Positions 1-10,920 of a stretch of 64,000 nt of DNA are shown here, piece after piece. The stretch is from Sequoia sempervirens (Eukaryota; Streptophyta; Pinopsida; Cupressales; Cupressaceae), in assembly GCA_007258455.2 (NCBI GenBank), contig VDFB02000003.1, positions 44,636,077 to 44,700,076 of the forward strand, in the 5' to 3' direction. The position numbers and the translations under genes were made by a program. Position 1 is the first letter of the stretch, and every line of letters begins with the position of its first letter. The notes under the pieces were generated by a model that saw nothing but the letters and a program-made list of their open reading frames with translations, had not been told where the DNA came from and searched no databases.

Positions 1-305
1 GGGACAATCCATGAACGATCAAATTAACTGATTGGCTTGAAAACTATTCTGGTGTCGGTTCAAGAAACTGCCATGAAATTCCAGAAGCGATAACTTGCTG
101 GAGAAAGATCCAATCATGCCCAAATATTGGAATAAGGGAAATGAACATGCCCACGATGTACAAAAAGATCTGTGGGGTCTAGTGAGCAAAGATGATGAGT
201 CCACCAATATGAACTGAGTAGGAACAAAATAAAAACAAAACTGAAAGAAAATATTATTTTTTTGGTTGATGCAAGATTGTCAGAGCCAAGGATGCTCCTG
301 CATCA
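1..305 (-). mobile_element. 3' LTR of chromovirus G (cut by window edge)
   Basis: This stretch is nearly identical to 8303-8607 and lies at the opposite end of the gypsy element. It is the promoter-proximal (U3) part of the 3' LTR read on the minus strand. Both copies end at the same point with GCTCCTGCATCA on the plus strand, so the LTR starts TGATGCAGGAGC on the minus strand. The rest lies left of the window, so the outer boundary and target duplication cannot be seen. Small differences from the other copy, such as the T-run near 8552, indicate divergence since insertion. Confidence 0.85.
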
Positions 306-365
306 GATATCTGGGGTTAATGAAAAGTGAGTCCCTCACTTTACTGGGGCTAAAGGAAAACCAAG

Positions 366-608
366 TTAGTCTACCTCAGCCTGAGAAATCCAAGAAGAAT
401 GCTCAACTGGTTTGTCTTTCCATTTCACAAGATATTCTTTGTACTGTCTTCCACGAGTCTTCCTCCCATCTCTGACATCCAAAATATCTTCAATCTCATC
501 TGATGGCTACTTAGGAAACTGGTTTTCCAACCTTACTTCACTATCCTCCCTAAATTCTACCTCATAGTACCGGTGTAGGTCTGCAATGTTGAATATAGGT
601 GATATACC
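366..608 (-). pseudogene. Integrase C-terminus and chromodomain of chromovirus G
   Basis: Read on the minus strand, this encodes the end of a Ty3/gypsy polyprotein. First comes an integrase tail with SPIFNIADLHRYYEVEF. Then comes a chromodomain with the aromatic-cage-like core YKEYLVKWKD and a downstream SSWI, followed by a stop at 366-368. A chromodomain places the element in the chromovirus branch, where it is thought to steer integration to particular chromatin. One in-frame TAG (507-509) sits where FPKQPSDEI would be expected, so CAG to TAG is likely. The integrase core, RNase H and RT thumb that should precede it are absent: at 608 the sequence changes to the LTR of element E2. Confidence 0.88.
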
Positions 609-1744
609 TGTAGATAGGGAAATAATCAACTAGATTTAGTGTAATGAAAACAATAAAATGACTAAATCCTATCAAGCACAATAGTGTACGAAAAAAAAAC
701 AATGAAATCACAATACGAAGCACAAATGCAAACCGATCTCTATGCTAAACTTGATTTATCTCCATTCCTCTTCTTCACCTGCACAAGGATGCAAGATTTC
801 GAAGGTTGATAATAAAGGAGTGTTGGATGCTCATTCCTGCAGCATAACGACTTGATGATGAAGAATGGTAGAGATGGATTGAAGAATTGTTTTGACAGAG
901 TGAGGATGCTAGATGAAGATTCGATCCAAATGGCCCGTGAAAGGTTTGATTTATATATTTTCGATGTGGAAAGAGATAAGATTTGATTTTTGACAAAAGA
1001 GGAAAGACAATGAGATGAGATAAGATTTTCAAAAGATAGAAAGATTTTGATTTATTGTTTTAAAGGAATTAAAACAAGACAAGATAAGATGTGAAAAGAT
1101 AGAAAGATTTTGATTCTCTTTTAAAGGAAATAAATCCTAAAAAAGATGAGAAGGATAATTGATGAATTATCTAATTAAATAAATTAATTAGATACACATG
1201 AGTTTCAATTTTGGAAAGAAAGTGAGAAGATATTTTAAAGATTTTATTAATTAAATAAATATTTGATTTATTTAATTAATGTTGGATTTATGATTTCATT
1301 AATTAAATAATATAAATTATTTAATTAACATTAGAAGAATTAATAGAAATGATTTAATTAATTAAATAATATAAATTATTTAATTAACATTAGAGGAATG
1401 GATGGAAATGATTTAATTAATTAAATAATATAAATTATTTAATTAACATTAGCGAATGAATGGAAATGATTTAATTAATTAAATAATATAAATTATTTAA
1501 TTAACATTAGAGGAATGGATGGAAATGATTTAATTAATTAAATAATATAAATTATTTAATTAACATTAGAGGAATTGATGAATTATGCATAGGAAGGGAA
1601 TAAATGAAATTAGTCAAATAAATAAGATTTATTTAACTAATTAGATGATGACATGGGTCCCTAGGGAAAAACATACTACAAGGTGTCTAAATGATGCGAT
1701 GTTATGACAATGTATCGTAAGAGGACAATTTTTTGATGTCTACA
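609..1744 (-). mobile_element. 3' LTR of Tat-like element E2
   Basis: The block begins TGTAGA and ends TCTACA, the TG...CA form of an LTR. A purine-rich tract (minus strand) abuts its right end, which makes it the 3' LTR of a minus-strand element. Its second half matches 47446-48006 (E3), including palindromic AT-rich minisatellites in the same part. It interrupts chromovirus G exactly where the integrase reading frame stops making sense. The left boundary is inferred from that break plus the TG dinucleotide, because the second E2 LTR is missing. Confidence 0.7.
1292..1578. repeat. 59-bp palindromic AT minisatellite in the E2 LTR
   Basis: There are about five tandem copies of a 58-59 bp unit, with starts near 1292, 1351, 1410, 1468 and 1527. 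Each unit holds a roughly 30-bp near-perfect palindrome built on TTAATTAAATAAT / ATTATTTAATTAA, followed by a spacer ACATTAGAGGAATGGATGG. Every unit could extrude a hairpin. A diverged three-copy version is in the E3 LTR at 47788-47946, so copy number varies between family members. Confidence 0.9.
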
Positions 1745-1758
1745 TTTTGCCCCTCTTT
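1745..1758 (-). other. Polypurine tract of E2
   Basis: On the minus strand this reads AAAGAGGGGCAAAA immediately before the LTR start TGTAGACATC. In LTR retrotransposons this tract primes plus-strand DNA synthesis. The equivalent site in E3 is 48007-48020 (AAACAGGGGAAAAA), which supports the boundary. Confidence 0.75.
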
Positions 1759-4242
1759 GAAGTGATGTTCAAGATTATATTTGTGTCGAGTAACATCATT
1801 TCAAAGAAGTTAAGGTATGGATAGAGGAAAAATGGATAATGATAGAAAGATAGGATGACGATGGAATGATGATGCCCCCTCAAGAGGATAGGCGGGTTGA
1901 ACAAACACGGGTAGGCTCTCGAAATGAAATGATAAGGATAGACAAGATGAATGATGTAAGATAGAAAGTGGATGAAGGAGATAAATGATACATTATGCTG
2001 CAATGAAAGTGAGAAACCATGATGTTTGATTTAGCACTAGACGTTATGCACCAAGATATAAGGACCAAGGTGACGATGTGTCTCGTGCCCCAGCGTAATA
2101 CAACCTTGTCTAGACGTATGAGGAAATAAACTTAGAGCATTAAAGTCCTAATGCACAAAAGGTATGATATGACCTTAGATGCAAAGGATATTGCAAAAAA
2201 ATATTCCAACACACACAAGATATGAATATTAGCTACAATGATACAAATTTGATACAAATGCAAGATAAAATGATAACACACACAAGCAAGCAAGCAAGCA
2301 TGCACAAATGATACAAAAACAAACAAGGAATTGCCACTTCCAAGCTGTAAACCGTTGATTGGTTGATTGATTGATGATGATGATAGTGTTGTCATTGTGG
2401 GGAGCGATATATCCCTAGAGCAACACAAGGATGATGATAATTGATTGGTTGATTGGTTGATTTGGTTTACGACAAGATTAGGATCAAGACCAAAGGATGT
2501 GATTGGATAATTTGACAAGATTGACTGACTTGATTGGTATGGATTAAGGATTGACTTGCATTTGGATTATTGCTTGGAATGATTTGATGGATTTGATTGG
2601 ATGAAATGGTTTTGATGAAGATGATTGAGGGGATGACAGGATGTGATGAATTGAATAGAAGAATTGATGTGATTGGAATGATGAAGAAATGAATTGATTT
2701 GATGATAATGATTAAATTGATTAGAAGAAGTGATGTGGTTTGATTTTATTGCTTGGATTTGTGTTTGCTATTTGATTTTTTTGGATTTTTGGGGATATTT
2801 TGATGTTTTTTTGGATTTTTGAAATGTTTTGATTTTTTATTTTTGAAATGTTTTGAATTTTTTTTTGGATTTTTGAAATGTTTTGATTTTTTTGTATTTT
2901 TGAAATGTTTTGATTTTTTTTGTATTTTTGAAATGTTTTGATGTGTCAAAGGATGAAAATTTGAGTAGCCTTTGTGCTAGAGACCAATGACAAGGGGAAA
3001 AATAAGTCTAGGTGCAAGGAGATAAGTGAGATTGATGGATGAAAGGGTGGGTGATGGGATAAGGGATAAAAGGCTCATGATATATGGATGGATGGAAAGG
3101 ATAAGTCATAGTGAATAGAATTGATGTATGCATCATAGGAGAGCAAGGATGTGATTTCCAAAGACTATGTTGCATAGGAATAACATGCCCCATTCTAGGT
3201 ACAATACTTAGGATTTTTCATGACAAAACTTATGAAAATAGGATAATGATAGGCTTGGTTTAGATAGGATGAGGTATGTCAAGAGATACCCAAACATGTT
3301 TCAACCTTTTCCCCTATATCTTCATCAAGATCAAAAAAAGAAGGGTGGATGAATGGACTCAATATGATAGGTATGTATGATGGCTAAAGATGGCAGGTAG
3401 GATGGAAATGATATGACATGAATGATAGGTTGGATAGATAAGACATTGTGCCCCCAAGTATAAGTGGCATAGAAGATCAACCTACACATGACGCCTGTTT
3501 GCCAAGTTTTCATCATGGTACTTATCCAGGGTGCCTGTTTACTAGGTTTTCGCCGTTGGACGAAGGGATTTCTCTTTACTCTTTTTTTATTTTTTTATTC
3601 TTTCTTTTAATTTTTTTCTTTTGACTTTTTGACTTTTTGACTTTTGGATAGGAGGGACTCAAGTGTCTAGTTGCATGAAAGGTGATAGTCCCACTAGGAA
3701 TGGATGTCATTGCATGGACCATGTCAAGTGCTCATTATGCTCATAGATGTTGGTAAGGGATGACATGAAAGAGATGGATTAAGTAGATAATGGATTATGA
3801 AAGTCTTATGTAAGAATGTATGGGGAATAGTGGATGATGATGTGGATTTAAGAGGACTTGTGCAAAAGGATGGATGAAAGGTTTATGCAAAAGCATGGAC
3901 CATAGGAAGATGGTGGGGGAGATATGTAGGATAATGCGTGAAGGATGGGGAGATGGAGGTATGTGGAATTGTTGTCAAATGGAAGGGAACCATGACCAAT
4001 GGTTGCACACACTGTGATAAACATTGAAGATTTTGATGTGGATGGGGTGTAGGAAGCAATGGAGATGTTTGCTTAGGAGATGGTGGATGTAGTGATTTTG
4101 GTACCGACATAGACTTAGTATTTTTATGTTTTTTATTTTGGTTGTGGGTTTTAGGAATTTGAGACTTTTGAATGGAATGAGAATGTGGGATGGAAGTGGA
4201 TGGTTGGGATTTTTGTGATGTGAATGACTCATTTGAATTGAT
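1759..4242 (-). mobile_element. Non-coding 3' internal region of E2
   Basis: About 2.5 kb between the last E2 reading frame and the polypurine tract holds no supportable coding sequence on either strand. The part next to the LTR (1745 to about 2250) is recognisably the same as 48007-48600 in E3; shared landmarks are GATGCCCCCTCAAGAGGAT, TATGCACCAAG and TATTCCAACACACACAA. The region has very strong strand bias (G and A rich on plus, with runs of GATTGATTGG and GGATGG), which creates long but meaningless Pro/Ser/His-rich frames. A long 3' non-coding part is usual in Tat-like elements. Confidence 0.6.
2764..2946. repeat. T-rich degenerate tandem repeat
   Basis: Five to six copies of a 27-35 bp unit like TTTTTTGGATTTTTGAAATG are joined by variable T-runs. 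The run generates a Lys/Asn/His-rich frame on the minus strand that is a by-product of the repeat. It lies in the non-coding part of E2. Confidence 0.8.
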
Positions 4243-5193
4243 TTATTTTTTCTTAGGTACCCAAACCATTTTAGTTTTGGCCTTTACTTTTGGAGGTATG
4301 GGCTTATATAACTTTTTAGATGGATTTTGCTTTGAATTTTTGTATTGATGTCCTAAGGCACAAGAACCCTTAGGATTTTTTACTTTATAGGTAGAGGCAT
4401 TGAAATTATTGCTTTTGAATCCCATGGGTATGGTGGAATGGGTGGAAGCTTCATGTTTATACAATGTGTGCATTGATTGGTCATGATTAAGATGTTTAGA
4501 GGATTTATGGATAAATGGATAAGAGGATTGAATGGTAGGGATATTAGGATTTGGAAGTAATGGTGGTAAAGTGGATGGAGGGATATTAGGAGTTGGAAGT
4601 AATGGTGGCAAAGTTGATGGAGGGATATTAGGAGTTGGAAGTAATGGTGGTAGAGTGGATGGTGGAAGGTGTATGGTCACATGCTTTGGACATTTGTAAG
4701 ATGATGGAGGAGGGATGGCAACATATGTTTTAGGGATACGATAGGCTTTATGATGGAAAGTGGACTTAGGAGGCATGGAGGAAGTACCAACATCTTTAGG
4801 TTATTTTCCTTGGGGTGTAGGTCCAAGGCCATAAGAGCGTGGAGGGACTTTGACATGGATGGGCTCCAAAATACCTTGTTCATGAAGGTCTAAACCTTTA
4901 CCTTGGTGGTTCATATTTTGGAGTGTGCAATGAATAATGGGACTAGGTGTAGGTGAAACACTAGACATGAGTTCCTTATTGGATGGAGAAAATGAAGCAA
5001 GGGAAGATAATGGTTGTTGTTGTTCGAAGGAGTAACATTCATGAATGAGGGTGGAAAGACCAATATGATATGATGGAGGACTTGCAATGGGGTCGATAAT
5101 GGGTGATGGGGGATCATTAGGATCTTGATTATCATTGTGTTCACTTAGATCCAATGTATTTGTTTGATCTTCTATGTGTGCTTGGGAGGCATA
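4243..5193 (-). pseudogene. Tat-like PR-RT linker fragment with G-patch motif (E2)
   Basis: One continuous minus-strand frame runs from the junction near 5193 to a stop at 4243, broken by a single TAA at 4801-4803. The first part is Pro/Ser-rich. Around 4921-4805 it carries a glycine-rich segment with QGKGLDLHEQGILEPI and YGLGPTPQGK. That matches the G-patch-like motif found between protease and reverse transcriptase in Tat/Ogre-type gypsy polyproteins. After the stop the frame continues with a three-fold repeat of PSTLPPLLPTPNIP (about 4630-4550) and ends in a Lys-rich tail. No RT, RNase H or integrase follows, so E2 was either non-autonomous or lost them. The upstream end is fused directly to the chromovirus RT (see findings). 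Function assignment rests on motif recognition only. Confidence 0.6.
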
Positions 5194-6115
5194 TGTCCAT
5201 CTTCAATCCATCCATAGATATCACAAATCCCAGATATACCAATTCTTCCCTCATGAAACTACACTTCTTAATGTTTATCAACAACTGCTCTTCTCTCAAC
5301 CTCTGCAAAATTTGTCTGATATGCAACAAATGTTCTTCTCTACTCTTACTGAAAATCAAGATGTCATCCAAGTAAACAATCACAAACTTACCCAAGAATT
5401 TCTTCAATACCTCATTCATCAGCCTCATGAAAGTACTTAGTGCATTTTTCAATCCAAAAGGCATCACCAACCACTCATACAATCCTTCATTTGTCTTGAA
5501 TGCTGTTTTCCACTCATCTCCTTCTCTTATTCTAATTTGATGATATCTGCTCTTCAAATCTATCTTGGTAAAATATTTAGCTCCACTCAAGTAATCCATG
5601 ATGTCATCCATCCAGGGCAAAGGAAATCTATACTTCACCGTGATCTTGTTTATGGCTCTAGAATCTATACACATCCTCCATTCTCCATCCTTCTTAGGTG
5701 CAAGCACAATAGGTACTGCACACGAACTTAAGCTTTCTCTTATCAAACCCTTTCTCAAAAATTCTTGCACTTGTCTATTCAACTCTTCATTCTCTGCCAG
5801 TGTCATCCAGTGTGATACTTTGTTAGGAAAACTAGCTCCAGGAATTAGATCCATGCAATGACTAATACTCCTCATGAGTGGTAATCCATCAGGTACATTA
5901 TCTGAAATGATCTCCTCGTACTCTATCAACAATTCCTTTATCTCTTCCAGTTGTTCTTCTTTCAAATCTTCAGTCTTCTTAGGCACCAAGGCATAGCATA
6001 TGTTCTCATGTCTCAACCCATCCAGGAATCTCCTTCCATCAACCAAACAAACGCTAGTACTCGTACAAACCTCAACTGTAGGGACATCTTCCAAAGGCAA
6101 CAAAATATGTTTCAT
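5194..6115 (-). pseudogene. Reverse transcriptase of chromovirus G, 3'-truncated
   Basis: This is a Ty3/gypsy reverse transcriptase domain, which copies element RNA into DNA in the virus-like particle. Recognisable landmarks in order are the connector with ISDNVPDGLP, the fingers with LIRESLSSCAVPIVLAPKK, WRMCIDSRAINKIT, the first catalytic Asp in FTKIDLKSRYHQI, MPFGLKNAL, and the catalytic VYLDDILIF box at about 5350-5376. The domain runs open to YLGFVIS..GLKMD and then switches abruptly near 5193 into unrelated sequence, so the thumb, RNase H and integrase core are gone. The frame is shared with the gag and protease parts. One likely missense is in the FGL box, where NAL replaces the usual NAP. 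Confidence 0.93.
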
Positions 6116-6163
6116 CCCATTAGCAACAATAGTATATACATTCTTCTTTCCATCATGACTAGC

Positions 6164-6472
6164 CTATCTATCATACTGCCAAGGCCTTCCCAACAAAACA
6201 TGACATACATCCATAGGCATAATATCACACAAAACTTCATCATGATAATTTCCTATCTTCAATTTCACCAAACATTGTTCACTTACCAGTATCTTATGCT
6301 CATCCTGAATCCAAGCTATTTGATAGGGCTTCGGGTGTTTCAACCCTTCCAACTCCAATTTAGTCACTATTTCTTTAGAAACTAGGTTATCAGAACTTCC
6401 ACTGTCAACACTCACTTTGCAACATTTACCAGCTACCTTGCATCTAGTCCGAAACAAATTCTTTCTCTGCAA
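6164..6472 (-). pseudogene. Aspartic protease of chromovirus G
   Basis: This is a retropepsin-type protease domain that would cut the gag-pol polyprotein. The active-site triad appears as VSVDSGSSDNLVS, preceded by a Cys-rich stretch KVAGKCCKV. The flap and C-terminal part end in VLLGRPWQYDR, the classic retropepsin C-terminal signature. A TAG at 6164-6166 follows, where family members continue with a Gln (DRQASHDG-like context), so this is probably a CAG to TAG change. It is in the same frame as gag upstream and RT downstream. Confidence 0.92.
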
Positions 6473-6494
6473 CAGTTCCTTTTCTACCTCACTT

Positions 6495-7651
6495 TATAAC
6501 AATATCCTTCTATTCACCAACACTTCTCCACCTTCTAGATTATTAGATGATCCGACATGATCTTCCTTAGCAAAGGTTGTTATCCTATTGTTCTCTGTAT
6601 TTTTGCTTGTTTCCCCCTGATTACATTCAAATGCTCTATGTCCTTCTCCACCACACTTAAAGCAAGTTCCCCTGAATACTCTTTTCTCCTTATCATCCTT
6701 TCTATAACCTTCATTCCGGTAACCACCATATCCTCCTCTTCTATATGAGTTTCCATCACCTTTATGATACAAATTATCATTCTTACTGACCTTCTTATCC
6801 TTATTCTAATCTACAAAAGAGCCTCTTCCTCCTCTAGTAAAATTTCTTCCTCTCTGAAATCTTCCACCTCTTCCTCTACGTTTCTGCTCATGTCTTTTAT
6901 TCAACTTCTCTTCTGCCTTTCGGGCACACTGATATGCCTCTTCCACACTCTACAACTTAATGAAAATGATCTCATCCTGTATAGATGACCTCAAACCATT
7001 CACATACCTAGCTACTTGCTCAATCTCATCCTCTGAATGTCCAGATCTAATATTCAGCTTATATAACTCCTCAGTATACTTTGTAACACTTGAATCTTTC
7101 CGCTTTATATTTTTCAACTTTCGAAACAAATTGATCTGATAGTCTGCAGGCATAAACTTTGTCTTCAATTTATTCACCATCCGATCCCATGATATTATCT
7201 TCTCTTTTCCTCTTCTTTTCCTATCTGTCTACAAATGTTCCCACCAAAGGGATGCATGTCCTCTCAACTTTGTACAAGCAAACTTCACATTCTTATCTTC
7301 AGTGGTACCTTCAAATTCAAAATACTTTTCCATATTTGCAATCCAATCAAGCAATTATTCTAAATCCAACTTACCATTATAATCCAATGGATTGAAATGT
7401 GTTTTTATTTTCACTCTAGTTAGGGCTCTTATGAATCTCTCTTCTCCCTGATCAAGACCGGGTTGTTCTTCTCTTCCTTTTTCCTCCTGTACTTCTACCT
7501 CTTCATCACTCACATCATCAACTGGTCGACCTCTTCTTTGGGCCGTTTCAACTGCATCTAATTTGGTAGCAATTCCTCTCAACATCTCCATTAAAGTAGG
7601 GTCTGCATTTCCACGCACTCCATTTCCTCTACCATTTCTTCTTCCTACCAT
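6495..7651 (-). pseudogene. Gag of chromovirus G
   Basis: This is the capsid/nucleocapsid region, read in one frame from the Met at 7651 (MVGRRNGRGNGV). It contains a retrotransposon gag core with WIANMEKYFEF, KLRGHASLWWEHL and FMPADYQINLFRKL, then an Arg/Gly-rich stretch, and a CCHC zinc knuckle CFKCGGEGHRAFEC at about 6675-6634. In-frame stops occur at 7355, near 7227, 6950, near 6810 and 6494, but I see no frameshift. At least two stops replace expected Gln codons. The start was chosen because it follows the leader and PBS and has no alternative upstream in frame. Confidence 0.9.
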
Positions 7652-7775
7652 CTTTACACAAGTCCTCTGGAGCTGCAGGTAGAATGATCAATTCACCACC
7701 CTACAAAAAATCTTCAACAAGACTTCGCAAACTCTGATGATTTCACAAGGAACAAATCTCACTCTAATACCAATT
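7652..7775 (-). other. Leader and primer binding site of G
   Basis: Directly inside the 5' LTR the minus strand reads TTGGTATTAGAGTGAG (about 7774-7759). This resembles the TGGTATCAGAGC complement of initiator-Met tRNA used as primer by many plant LTR elements, with two mismatches. The remainder is an untranslated leader. Confidence 0.75.
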
Positions 7776-8607
7776 TGACATAGCCACGGTAGGAGGGTCC
7801 TCAAAGAGAACTATCCAGACCATGCATCAAGAGTAACACAATGAAAGAAACACAGAATATGGAGGAAAATGCAAATGCAAATATGTTCATTAATAGAAAT
7901 ATCAGTTACATTCGGCCGACAACATAAGGGTTTATAGATTCAACTCACGGGCCTGATATAACATGTTCAATATTATAACATCCCAATATGCTCCTATATG
8001 TGAGCTGAACTCTTACAATTCAGATCAATCTTAATCTACTCAATCAACTAATAACTCCACTACCTTATTATAATGACCGATTACAAGCTTTATACCATAT
8101 CTGCGATTCTGGAAACATCCATGTCGGCCAAAGATCATTACATTAACCAAGGAAAGGAAATGTAACATGCACATGAATAGGTCAGCCTCAAATTTGAATT
8201 ATGCTAATAATAGGTGCATAGAATGAAGTTTGGACCTATAAGGAAGGTCGGGGACACTTCAAGGAACACTTACAATCACACCTTCGAGATCCGCAAGTCA
8301 CAGGGATGATCCATGAACGATCAAATTAACCGATTGGCTTGAAAACTATTCTGGTGCCAGTTCAAGAAACTACCATGAAATTTTGGAAGCAATAACTTGC
8401 CGGAGAAAGATCCAATCATGCCCAAATATTGGAATAAGGGAAATGAACATGCCCATGATGTACACAAAGATCCATGGGGTCTAGTGAGCAAAGATGACGA
8501 GTCCACCAACATGAACTAACAAAGAACAAAATAAGAACAAAACTGAAAGATTTTTTTTTTTTTTGGTTGATGCAAGATTGCCGAGAACCAAGGATGCTCC
8601 TGCATCA
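7776..8607 (-). mobile_element. 5' LTR of chromovirus G
   Basis: This 832-bp LTR starts TGACATAGCC and ends GCTCCTGCATCA on the plus strand. Its last 305 bp recur at the left edge of the window. It borders the primer binding site, so it is the 5' LTR of a minus-strand element and would hold the promoter. A poly-T run near 8552-8565 differs from the other copy. The sequence immediately right (8608 on) belongs to a different element. Confidence 0.88.
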
Positions 8608-8868
8608 TACATCGAGGTCTCTTTTAATTTTCTAAATCAAATCCTTTAGTGGATTTTTATGTTCTAACACTGTTGTCTGGTGCAAGTTTTTCTTGTCTAA
8701 TGCATCCATTTTGCAAGTCTACAGCCTGGGGGCATGCTTCTGTGGTTCAAAGAGTTGTCTGCTTCCTCTACAGTATCCTTTTGGCATATGATGTTATTTA
8801 TGTTTAGTAGATTTCCTTTAGTGTCCATATTAGCATAGATTCATATGCCCGCTAAAGTGGGGGAAAAA
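8608..8868 (+). mobile_element. 3' internal remnant and polypurine tract of Tat-like element E0
   Basis: On the plus strand this matches the reverse complement of E1 at about 42329-42560 (shared CTTCCTCTACAGTATCC, GTTTAGTAGATTTCC and others). It ends with the polypurine tract AAAGTGGGGGAAAAA at 8854-8868, just before the E0 LTR. It is cut on the left by the G LTR, so G probably inserted into E0; the other half of E0 would lie left of the window. Confidence 0.75.
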
Positions 8869-10213
8869 TGTTTAGTCATAAAATTGTACCCCTTGCAATT
8901 TCACATACATTTTTGTATCCGCTTTAGTGTCCACTCCCTTAGTATCTTGTGTAGGATCATTTTAGCCCCTGCATCAACCTTTTCCCTTCTCAAGATGCTC
9001 CAGACCCCTTTTCAGCAGCTACCCTCATGTGTCAGCTTTGCCTCAAACTTTGTGCCTTTCCCATTCGTGTCGTTTTGTAGCGTGATGTGTCTAGACACTA
9101 GCGCACTGTGCATACGTCTACATGCCATACTAGTTTCTTGTGATGTTTCAACATTCAAATGACCATCTTCGTGCATGCTTACCACTTGTCACCTCCTTTG
9201 GTCAGTGGTAACGGCTCGAGATGCCCTAAAATGGCTCGGGAATCTTCTTTTCCCTCCTTAAAACCAATATTTTCAATTCATTTGGCCTCTTCCTCCACCT
9301 CTAGCTCCATTCCTCTGCTTCTAACTTCTCTCTAGCTTTGGCTCTAGCCTTCTACTCTCTAACTCTTGCTTTCATAGCTCCATATAGCCTATTACAACAA
9401 CACTCTCACATCCTTGCAACACTCTTGGCTCTTGCAACTATCTTTCTCTCCCTCTTTGCATCTCCTTTGGCTCTTGTAGCTCTATCTCCCCTATCTCATG
9501 CTTGTGAGCATCCTGGGATTCCATATCCCCTTTCTATTGCATCTCATACTTTGTGATACATGTTCTCCTCCTCGAGCAGGGATTGCTTTTATCACTCATA
9601 CTTGGTGGTGCGGGTTCTACTCCTGAGCGGGTTTTTCTTTCACCACACAGTTTAACCATTTTGGTTCTCTTCTCTCTCTTTCTATTTGGATGTCCAAGGA
9701 GGTGGGAGCACCAAAACGGGGGTTTGACTGAGGCAAACCCCTATACAACCCCAACAATTTCTCCAAATATCACATATGCAAGTTTTGAAGACATTCACGT
9801 ACTAGACATTTCATCACTTGTGTGGTTGTATGCATTTCCTTTCTTCTCCTTATCTTTTTCGTTTCTACTTCATTTTATTCTAGTTCTGTTATATTTTGCT
9901 ACTTTTTCACATTCCAAGATTTCTTAGCAATTAGAATAGAAGTGGCCACTTTGTCACTTTCTGTGATAAACTTGCTTTACGGTCCATACAAGATGCCAAC
10001 ACGCCTATGGGATGCCAATGCATCATGCTGTCATCTGTATTCCTCGCTGACGTCCTTTGGCCGAGAGCTTGTCAGTTTGTCCAGAGAATCTCTATGATAT
10101 GCTCTTTCTGATTCTAAAACTTTCAAGTTGTTCCTTGAGGTAGTTTAGGGCAGTTCGCCCCGTGAGGCTCTCTGAATGAAGAGAACTCGTGGGTAGCATC
10201 CCCCTTCTCTACA
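8869..10213 (+). mobile_element. LTR of Tat-like element E0
   Basis: This 1345-bp LTR has the same family and structure as the two E1 LTRs (41003-42328 and 46123-47445) but lies in the opposite orientation. It begins TGTTTAGTCATAAAATTG after a polypurine tract and ends CCCTTCTCTACA. It includes the duplicated CTCCTCGAGCAGG / GATTGCTTTTATCAC motif near 9560-9640 that the E1 LTRs also carry. Leu/Ser-rich frames inside it (9338-9556, 9553-9927) are not genes. It is a 3' LTR by position. Confidence 0.85.
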
Positions 10214-10920
10214 GTTGCATAGTATTTTATTGAATATTTTTTTCTTAATTAAGTTTTGAAGTCAAACCAGTTATAATTTAGACATAGGTGGACTGCATAC
10301 AACATAACTTTTTTTGTATGTATCAAAATTCAATTTTTTTTACTGGATCAAGGACATCAATACCTAGCATGAACATTTTTTTCAATTTTTTTTTTTGATA
10401 ATCTACTATTTTCCCACATGTGTAGAACATAGAGCTTGATTTTTTGTGAAAAACCTATGTTTAATTAAACTATAACAAAAAATACATAATAAAACCAAAA
10501 TATATTAAAATTATATTCAATGGATTGCTTGTTTTGAGGACTACCATCATCTAGTTGGATCTGTGAAGTTTCCTCCTTTTTCATCCTCAACCCAAGCTTT
10601 GAAAGGAAAAAAAATGTAAAAATTTGGTAGAAGATGGGGAGAAGGGAAAAAAAGGGCCCGGGTTTGCTCGAACCCCCCTTTGTCTTGACTTTCCCTTTGA
10701 TTTCATTTTAGAAAACATGCAAACAATGGTCACATCACAAAAAGGGGGTTTGATTGAAGGGGGGTTAGAGTGAACCCCTTTTGGGTTAGAGTGAACACAC
10801 CCTTTGTGCAACCCCCCAAAAACTTGAAATTTTCTTCATGGGAGCATTTTTGCAATTTTCATTCCTTAACAAAATTGTAAACTAGTATCGTTGGATCACC
10901 CAGGTCTTTATGATCTTTAG
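10214..10920. other. Unassigned AT-rich spacer
   Basis: I see no coding sequence, RNA gene or element end that I can support. There is a G/C-homopolymer-rich patch at 10640-10820, with repeated GGGTTAGAGTGAAC, that resembles decayed repeat DNA. Confidence 0.5.

Noticed and set aside
306..345. Polypurine tract expected next to the G 3' LTR
   Set aside because: Only a short AAAGTGAGGGA tract about 35 bases away is seen; nothing convincing abuts the LTR, so it was not annotated.
2132..4232. Several Pro/His/Ser-rich minus-strand frames up to 128 codons
   Set aside because: They are produced by strand-biased low-complexity DNA (GGATGG, GATTGG) in the non-coding part of E2 and share no domain.
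5598..6385. Plus-strand frames of 87 and 144 codons
   Set aside because: Antisense shadows of the chromovirus RT and protease.
9338..9927. Leu/Ser-rich plus-strand frames of 72 and 124 codons
   Set aside because: They lie wholly inside the E0 LTR; the matching LTRs of E1 give different broken frames on the other strand.
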